From the NCBI GenBank assembly GCA_937907215.1, contig CALESG010000128.1:1-19230 (forward strand): 19,230 nt of DNA, in the 5' to 3' direction. The DNA is from an uncultured Ruminococcus sp. GTDB lineage: Bacteria > Bacillota > Clostridia > Oscillospirales > Ruminococcaceae. Below the pieces are notes generated by a model. That model ran no database searches. It saw only the letters and a list, made by a program, of their open reading frames with translations, and was not told the DNA's origin. The translations under genes were made by a program, and so were the position numbers. Below are positions 15,144 through 19,230 of the stretch, one piece after another (the first letter of the stretch is position 1; each line of letters begins with the position of its first letter).

Positions 15144-16070
15144 ATGTCATTTGACAGACTTATAAATAAAATTATTGAAATGAAAAATCCATCTGTTGCA
15201 GGTCTTGACCCACGACTTGAATATGTTCCAGAATATATAACAAAAGCATCATTTGAAAAGTATGGTGTTACACTTAAAGCTGCTGCCGAAGCTATTCTTA
15301 CATTTAATAAGGCTCTCATTGATGAGCTGTATGATGTTGTTCCGGCTATAAAGCCACAGGCTGCTTATTATGAAATGTACGGCTGGGAAGGTGTGAGAGT
15401 TCTTACTGAAACTATTTCCTATGCTAAGTCAAAAGGTATGTATGTTATGACAGATGGAAAAAGAAATGATATTGGTGCTACAATGGAAGCATATGCAGCA
15501 GCACATTTGGGTACAGTAGCAGTGGGGGATCAAATGTTTGAACCTTTTGGTGCAGATGCTCTTACAGTTAATGGTTATCTCGGCACAGACGGAATTGCTC
15601 CATTGTTAAAAATATGCACTGAAAGAGATAAGGGAATATTTGTTCTGGCAAAGACTTCTAATCCTTCAAGCGGTGAACTTCAGGACAAATGTATAGATGA
15701 TACTCCTGTTTATGCAGCAATGGGTGATATGTGTGAAAAATGGGGTGAAAACACTATAGGCGAATATGGCTATTCAGCAGTAGGAGCAGTAGTTGGTGCA
15801 ACATATCCGGAACAGCTTTCTGAGCTTAGAAAAAGACTTCCTCATACTATGTTCCTTGTACCCGGATACGGTGCACAAGGCGGCGGTGCAGAGGGACTTA
15901 GAGGTGCATTTGATAAAAATGGTCTTGGAGCTATTGTAAATTCTTCAAGAGCTATAATGTGTGCTTATAAGAAAGAGGGCTGCAACGATGCTGATTTTGC
16001 AAAAGCTGCAAGAAGAGAAGCCTTAAGAATGAGAGAGGATATTGTAAAGGTTACAGGACTTTCAAAATAA
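15144..16070 (+). CDS. pyrF: Orotidine 5'-phosphate decarboxylase (long form)
   Basis: Converts OMP to UMP, the last step of the de novo pathway. At 308 residues it belongs to the longer type-2 group rather than the roughly 230-residue Bacillus type. Motifs include AGLDPRLEYVP (19-29), KPQAAYYEMYGWEGV, the catalytic-centre stretch DGKRNDIGATMEAYA (Asp/Lys/Asp network), FVLAKTSNPSSGE for the phosphate side, and FLVPGYGAQGG with the phosphate-binding loop near the C terminus. A strong AAAAAGGAGA lies a few bases before the ATG. It is the second gene of the pyr operon, followed 21 nt later by pyrK. Confidence 0.96.
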   Translation: MSFDRLINKIIEMKNPSVAGLDPRLEYVPEYITKASFEKYGVTLKAAAEAILTFNKALIDELYDVVPAIKPQAAYYEMYGWEGVRVLTETISYAKSKGMYVMTDGKRNDIGATMEAYAAAHLGTVAVGDQMFEPFGADALTVNGYLGTDGIAPLLKICTERDKGIFVLAKTSNPSSGELQDKCIDDTPVYAAMGDMCEKWGENTIGEYGYSAVGAVVGATYPEQLSELRKRLPHTMFLVPGYGAQGGGAEGLRGAFDKNGLGAIVNSSRAIMCAYKKEGCNDADFAKAARREALRMREDIVKVTGLSK

Positions 16071-16091
16071 ATTGATTAAGAGGGAACTAAT

Positions 16092-16862
16092 ATGGAATAT
16101 ACAAAATCACTATATCCGATAGTAAAAAAAGAAGTTCTTGGAAAGAATATTATTAGCATGAATATTCTATGCCCTGATATTGCAGATGCTGCTGAGCCTG
16201 GTCAATTTCTGCATATTCTTCCGGATGGAATGACTCTTAGAAGACCAATATCTATTTGCGATATAGACAAGGAGAATGGAAATCTAAGGATAGTTTTTGA
16301 AGTAAAGCATGAAGGTACAGAGCGTATTGCCGCTAAGAATGCAGGTGAAAATCTTGATGTTCTTGGACCTTTAGGTCATGGATTCACACTTCTGCCCGAT
16401 GCGGAAAATGTTATTCTTATAGGCGGCGGCATAGGAAATCCTCCAATGCTTACTCTTGCAAAATATTATGGCAATAAAGCTGCTGTAATTTCAGGATTCA
16501 GAAGTGCGGAATGTGTTATTTTACAAGATGAATTTAATAGATCCGGTGCTAAAAGTGTTCTGTGTACAGATAATGGCACGGCAGGCAGAAAGGCACTTGT
16601 TACAGAACCATTGAAAGAAATTATTGCCAATGGAAATGTTGATGCCATTTATGCTTGCGGACCTGCACCGATGCTTAAATTTATATCTGCCATTGCTAAT
16701 GATGCAGATATATTCTGTGAAGTTTCACTTGAAGAGAGAATGGGCTGCGGAATAGGTGCTTGTCTTGTATGTGCCTGCAAGCTGAAAAAAGAAGGAAAAG
16801 ATGTTATGGGTCATGTCTGCAAAGACGGTCCGGTATTTTCATCAAAGGAGGTACAGTGGTAA
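16092..16862 (+). CDS. pyrK: Dihydroorotate dehydrogenase B, electron transfer subunit
   Basis: Iron-sulfur flavoprotein that passes electrons from the PyrD flavin to NAD+, making the soluble type 1B dihydroorotate dehydrogenase. In 256 residues it has an FAD-binding beta-barrel with LRRPISICDID (49-59), an NAD-binding region with LIGGGIGNPPML (109-120) and YACGPAPML (187-195), and a C-terminal [2Fe-2S] site with C219, C224, C227 and C243. The GAGGGA stretch a few bases upstream serves the ATG. Its stop TAA shares one base with the pyrD ATG (TAATG), so the two subunits are translationally coupled, which fits their 1:1 complex. Confidence 0.96.
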   Translation: MEYTKSLYPIVKKEVLGKNIISMNILCPDIADAAEPGQFLHILPDGMTLRRPISICDIDKENGNLRIVFEVKHEGTERIAAKNAGENLDVLGPLGHGFTLLPDAENVILIGGGIGNPPMLTLAKYYGNKAAVISGFRSAECVILQDEFNRSGAKSVLCTDNGTAGRKALVTEPLKEIIANGNVDAIYACGPAPMLKFISAIANDADIFCEVSLEERMGCGIGACLVCACKLKKEGKDVMGHVCKDGPVFSSKEVQW

Positions 16863-17773
16863 TGGCAAATTTATCAGTTAATGTAGCCGGTGTTGATTTT
16901 AAAAATCCGGTTATTCCTGCGTCTGGTGTTTTTGGATATGGCAGAGAATATGAAAAACTTTTTCCACTGTCAAAACTTGGCGGTATTGCAACTAAAGGTA
17001 CAACTATAACAGAACGAATGGGCAATCCTTCTCCACGAATTGCGGAATGTCCATCGGGTATGATAAATTCAGTTGGTCTGCAAAATCCGGGAATAGATGC
17101 TTTTATAAACAGAGAGCTGCCAAATCTTTTGACTAAAGATACTGTTATTATTTCAAATATTGCAGGTTCTACAATAGATGAATGTGTTTCAATTGCAGAG
17201 ATGCTTGATGATACAGATGTTCACATGATAGAACTCAACATTTCCTGTCCAAATGTTAAAAAGGGCGGTGCAGCATTCGGTGTTCATTGTGAATCAGCAG
17301 AAGCTATAACAAAAGCTGTAAGAAAAGCAACAAAAAAACCGCTTATTGTTAAGCTTTCGCCTAATGTTACAGATATAACCGAAATAGCAAGAGCAGTAGA
17401 AGCAGCAGGAGCAGATAGCGTATCACTTATCAATACGCTTTTGGGAATGCGTATTGATATAAATACAGGCAGACCTATTCTTAAAAATAATGTAGGCGGT
17501 ATGTCAGGTCCTGCTGTATTTCCTATTGCAGTAAGAATGGTATGGCAGGTAGCTAATGCTGTATCTATTCCGGTAATAGGAATGGGAGGTATTGATTCTG
17601 GTAAAGCTGCTATTGAAATGATGATGGCTGGTGCTAGGGCTGTACAGGTCGGAGCTGCAATATTTACCGATCCATATGCACCAGTACGCATTATTGATGA
17701 AATGAATGATTGGCTTGAAGAAAAGGGCATTTCTGATATAAATGACATCATTGGCTCTGTAAATCCGTGGTAA
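16862..17773 (+). CDS. pyrD: Dihydroorotate dehydrogenase (NAD+), catalytic subunit, type 1B
   Basis: FMN enzyme oxidising dihydroorotate to orotate, fourth step of UMP synthesis, working with PyrK. From ATG 16862 it has 303 residues, the usual size. It opens ANLSVNVAGVDFKNPV, with GVFGYGREY, ATKGTT, NPSPRIAE and NSVGLQNPGID, then NISCPNVKKGG with the catalytic Cys129 that marks class 1B, KLSPNVTDI, and the FMN-phosphate loops PVIGMGGI and ARAVQVGAAI. AAAGGAGG at 16844-16851 precedes the start; GTG at 16856 is a possible alternative adding two residues. A longer frame beginning at 16760 inside pyrK has no homology-like N terminus. ruvX follows after 22 nt. Confidence 0.96.
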   Translation: MANLSVNVAGVDFKNPVIPASGVFGYGREYEKLFPLSKLGGIATKGTTITERMGNPSPRIAECPSGMINSVGLQNPGIDAFINRELPNLLTKDTVIISNIAGSTIDECVSIAEMLDDTDVHMIELNISCPNVKKGGAAFGVHCESAEAITKAVRKATKKPLIVKLSPNVTDITEIARAVEAAGADSVSLINTLLGMRIDINTGRPILKNNVGGMSGPAVFPIAVRMVWQVANAVSIPVIGMGGIDSGKAAIEMMMAGARAVQVGAAIFTDPYAPVRIIDEMNDWLEEKGISDINDIIGSVNPW

Positions 17774-17795
17774 TAGCAAAGGTAAGACGTGTATT

Positions 17796-18218
17796 ATGAT
17801 AATAATGGCTGTAGATTTTGGCGATTCCAGAACAGGACTTGCCGTTTGTGATAAAAGTGAATTTCTTGCCTCTCCTGCCGGAGTTATTGCAGAAAAGGAT
17901 TTTGATTTGTGTATGGAAAAGGTTGCGGCGGAAGCAAAATCTCGTGGTGCGGAGATGCTTGTTGTAGGCTATCCAAAGAATATGAATAACACTATTGGTG
18001 AGCGTTGTGAAAAATGCAGTGCTTTTGCCGAAGGATTAAAAGAGATGACAGGATTGCCTGTAGAGCTTTGGGACGAAAGATGCACCACCGTGTCTGCTCA
18101 TAATTATCTCAATGTTACAAACACAAGAGGAAAGAAAAGAAAAGCTGTTGTGGATGCTGTAGCAGCAACTATTATTTTGGAAAGTTATCTTGGCTATAGA
18201 AAAAATGCACAGTGCTGA
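17796..18218 (+). CDS. ruvX: Putative pre-16S rRNA nuclease / Holliday junction resolvase family protein
   Basis: YqgF/RuvX family RNase H-fold nuclease, linked to 16S rRNA 5'-end processing and also described as a Holliday junction resolvase. The 140 residues are family length. Acidic active-site candidates are D7 (MAVDFGDSRTG), E94 (LWDERCTT) and D120 (KAVVDAVAA); the VVGYPKNMNNTIG loop is at 56-68. The first ATG (17796) is chosen because it gives the usual short lead before VDFG, but a second in-frame ATG at 17805 is possible; the ribosome binding site is weak (AAAGGT about 12 nt away). It follows pyrD by 22 nt and is probably read from the pyr promoter. Its last codons and stop form half of a hairpin that serves the opposite-strand gene. 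Confidence 0.92.
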   Translation: MIIMAVDFGDSRTGLAVCDKSEFLASPAGVIAEKDFDLCMEKVAAEAKSRGAEMLVVGYPKNMNNTIGERCEKCSAFAEGLKEMTGLPVELWDERCTTVSAHNYLNVTNTRGKKRKAVVDAVAATIILESYLGYRKNAQC

Positions 18219-18231
18219 TCACACTGTGCAT
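18200..18231 (-). terminator. Minus-strand terminator inside the 3' end of ruvX
   Basis: ATGCACAGTG (18205-18214) and CACTGTGCAT (18222-18231) form a perfect 10-bp stem with a 7-nt loop holding the ruvX stop codon. Read on the minus strand the stem is followed by at least five T residues (A run 18200-18204 on +), so it ends the small minus-strand gene. On the + strand no T-tract follows (ACTTCTTAG), so it is at best a weak terminator for ruvX. Confidence 0.8.
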
Positions 18232-18253
18232 ACTTCTTAGATAATTTTATATT

Positions 18254-18427
18254 TTACATAATAATAGATGTTATATCATCAAGAATACAACCGGCAGCTT
18301 TTATTGCCTTATTTGTATTTTTGCGAATATCGTGCTTTTGTCTGGAAGTTGCTTTAGACATAATATAAATAGCAGTTCCGGCAGCTGCACCTAAACCCAC
18401 ACCTTTTAACATTGATTTTATTTTCAT
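18254..18427 (-). CDS. Small single-span membrane protein, 57 residues, unknown function
   Basis: A complete small frame on the minus strand, starting ATG at 18427 and ending TAA at 18254-18256. Residues 1-8 are basic (MKIKSMLK), 9-23 form one glycine/alanine-rich hydrophobic segment (GVGLGAAAGTAIYIM), 24-46 are basic and hydrophilic (SKATSRQKHDIRKNTNKAIK region), and 47-57 form a short amphipathic end (CILDDITSIIM). There is no lipobox. Coding evidence is a textbook GGAGGTG 7 nt before the ATG (18435-18441 on +) and a minus-strand terminator about 23 nt after the stop. The layout resembles short YtxH-like membrane proteins, but I cannot confirm homology. It is convergent with ruvX and divergent from trmL. 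Function is unknown. Confidence 0.75.
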   Translation of the reverse strand: MKIKSMLKGVGLGAAAGTAIYIMSKATSRQKHDIRKNTNKAIKAAGCILDDITSIIM

Positions 18428-18434
18428 TTTATTT

Positions 18435-18441
18435 CACCTCC
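18435..18441 (-). promoter_or_regulatory. Ribosome binding site of the 57-residue gene
   Basis: On the minus strand GGAGGTG stands 7 nt before ATG 18427. It is one of the best Shine-Dalgarno matches in the window and is the main reason to believe the gene. No clear promoter is visible; a TATAAA further upstream on the minus strand (near 18470) lacks a matching -35. Confidence 0.75.
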
Positions 18442-18492
18442 AAAAATATTATGGCAGCAGCAGATATTTTTTATACAAAGGAAAATAACAAC

Positions 18493-18993
18493 ATGACTGA
18501 ATTAAATATAGTTTTAGTTGAACCCCAGATTCCTCAGAATACTGGAAATATTGCAAGAACCTGTGCAGTAACTGGAGCTGCACTGCATTTAGTAAAGCCA
18601 ATGGGTTTTACTGTTACCGATAAACATTTGAAACGTGCAGGACTTGATTATTGGAATAAGCTTGATATAACTTATTATGATGGTTTGGAAGATTTTTTTG
18701 AAAAAAATAATGAAGGGACATTTTATTTCTTCACTACCAAAGGCAGAAATCGGCATAGTGATGTAGAATATAATGGAAAGGTATATCTTATATTTGGAAG
18801 AGAAGATAAGGGGTTACCTGAAGAACTTCTTTTTAAACATAAAGAAAGCTGTCTGCGTATACCTATGAAAAGTACGCTTAGAAGCCTTAATCTTTCAAAT
18901 TCAGTTGCCATTGCAGTTTATGAAGCTCTAAGACAAAATGATTATCTTGACCTTGAAACAAAAGGCGAGCTTACAAAATTTGAATGGGACTAA
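18493..18993 (+). CDS. trmL: tRNA (cytidine(34)-2'-O)-methyltransferase
   Basis: SPOUT-fold enzyme that 2'-O-methylates the wobble base C34/cmnm5U34 of leucine tRNAs, using SAM. From ATG 18493 it has 166 residues, the usual length. The three SPOUT motifs are present: PQIPQNTGNIARTC (11-24), the knot-forming YLIFGREDKGLPE (98-110) and IPMKSTLRSLNLSNSVAI (123-140). The start is chosen because TELNIVLVEPQIPQN is the standard N terminus; AAAGGA at 18477-18482 lies 10 nt upstream. A longer in-frame opening at 18412 would run through the small gene's start region and is not credible. It is divergent from the 57-residue gene with 65 bp between the two starts, and a lipoprotein frame follows after 28 nt. 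Confidence 0.94.
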   Translation: MTELNIVLVEPQIPQNTGNIARTCAVTGAALHLVKPMGFTVTDKHLKRAGLDYWNKLDITYYDGLEDFFEKNNEGTFYFFTTKGRNRHSDVEYNGKVYLIFGREDKGLPEELLFKHKESCLRIPMKSTLRSLNLSNSVAIAVYEALRQNDYLDLETKGELTKFEWD

Positions 18994-19021
18994 TTGAAAC
19001 TTTGCATAAAGGGGATATATT

Positions 19022-19198
19022 ATGAAAATAATACCAATTTGTTTTATTGTACCTCTATTGTTGCTTACTGCTTGTACAGAAGATAGTAATAATACAAAAA
19101 ATGAAAATGATATACTTGGTCTTGATTGGTATTCTGAAAAAGATACAGTGAAACATAAAATGCAGGACTATAACTTAAACCTGATTCCGCAAAACTGA
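19022..19198 (+). CDS. Short lipoprotein frame, possibly frameshifted near its end
   Basis: The 58-codon frame begins with a lipoprotein signal peptide: MKII, hydrophobic PICFIVPLLLL, and the lipobox LTAC with Cys18, so the product should be lipidated and outward-facing. A polar Asn/Glu/Lys linker follows, then ILGLDWYSEKDTVKHKMQDY. AAAGGGG (19008-19014) sits 7 nt before the ATG. The frame stops at TGA 19196-19198, but dropping one A from the run at 19191-19194 would continue as TENTPSSQNAEN to the end of the window, a plausible lipoprotein linker. Either this is a genuine small lipoprotein, a gene broken by a one-base insertion, or a sequencing error. No function can be assigned. Confidence 0.6.
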   Translation: MKIIPICFIVPLLLLTACTEDSNNTKNENDILGLDWYSEKDTVKHKMQDYNLNLIPQN

Positions 19199-19230
19199 AA
19201 ATACACCCTCTTCACAAAATGCCGAAAATA

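Noticed and set aside
16760..16861. Longer pyrD beginning inside pyrK
   Set aside because: The extra 34 residues come from the shifted frame of the pyrK Cys-rich end; the ribosome binding site and family start fit ATG 16862.
17284..17751. 155-codon open frame on the minus strand within pyrD
   Set aside because: Serine/isoleucine-rich mirror of the pyrD codons with no start signals.
18412..18492. Longer trmL beginning at 18412
   Set aside because: The extra residues overlap the start and ribosome binding site of the minus-strand gene and do not resemble TrmL; ATG 18493 gives the standard start.
1..19230. CRISPR array, insertion sequence, phage or defence island
   Set aside because: No spaced direct repeats, transposase or integrase genes, terminal inverted repeats or defence-type proteins were seen; coding and base composition look uniform throughout.

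Overview
The window is AT-rich DNA whose genes sit tightly packed in short operons, nearly all on the + strand, most behind GGAGG-type ribosome binding sites. Gene content points to a Gram-positive Clostridia-type bacterium (Bacillota), probably Ruminococcaceae/Oscillospiraceae: a stand-alone AICAR transformylase rather than a fused PurH, AddAB rather than RecBCD, a PyrK/PyrD type 1B dihydroorotate dehydrogenase, a long-type OMP decarboxylase, and a coaD-linked coiled-coil gene of the kind seen in Clostridia. The taxonomic placement is inference from gene types, not from a search.

Layout: (1) 1-3583, end of a purine operon (AICAR transformylase, partial; purD) followed by uvrC, closed by a strong terminator. 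(2) 3642-5218, a clear sigma-A promoter driving rsmD, coaD and a coiled-coil protein of unknown function, which overlap or nearly touch. (3) 5264-5874, a single Lrp/AsnC-type regulator with its own terminator. (4) 5922-13755, addB, addA and rsmA: double-strand break repair plus 16S rRNA dimethylation. (5) 13752-18218, a promoter overlapping the rsmA stop codon drives pyrC, pyrF, pyrK, pyrD and then ruvX. (6) 18205-18441, a 57-codon minus-strand gene with its own ribosome binding site and terminator. (7) 18493 onward, trmL and then a short lipoprotein frame that may be frameshifted.

The genes are mostly housekeeping: purine and pyrimidine synthesis, DNA repair (UvrC, AddAB, RuvX), RNA modification (RsmD, RsmA, TrmL) and CoA synthesis. 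I see no mobile element, CRISPR array, toxin-antitoxin or phage-defence cassette, tRNA or rRNA. The points most worth a second look are a 13-bp GC-rich stem pairing the uvrC Shine-Dalgarno with uvrC codons about 55 nt downstream, the small minus-strand gene with a terminator built into the 3' end of ruvX, the pyrimidine promoter lying on the rsmA stop codon with a leader too short for a PyrR attenuator, and the possible one-base frameshift in the terminal lipoprotein gene.
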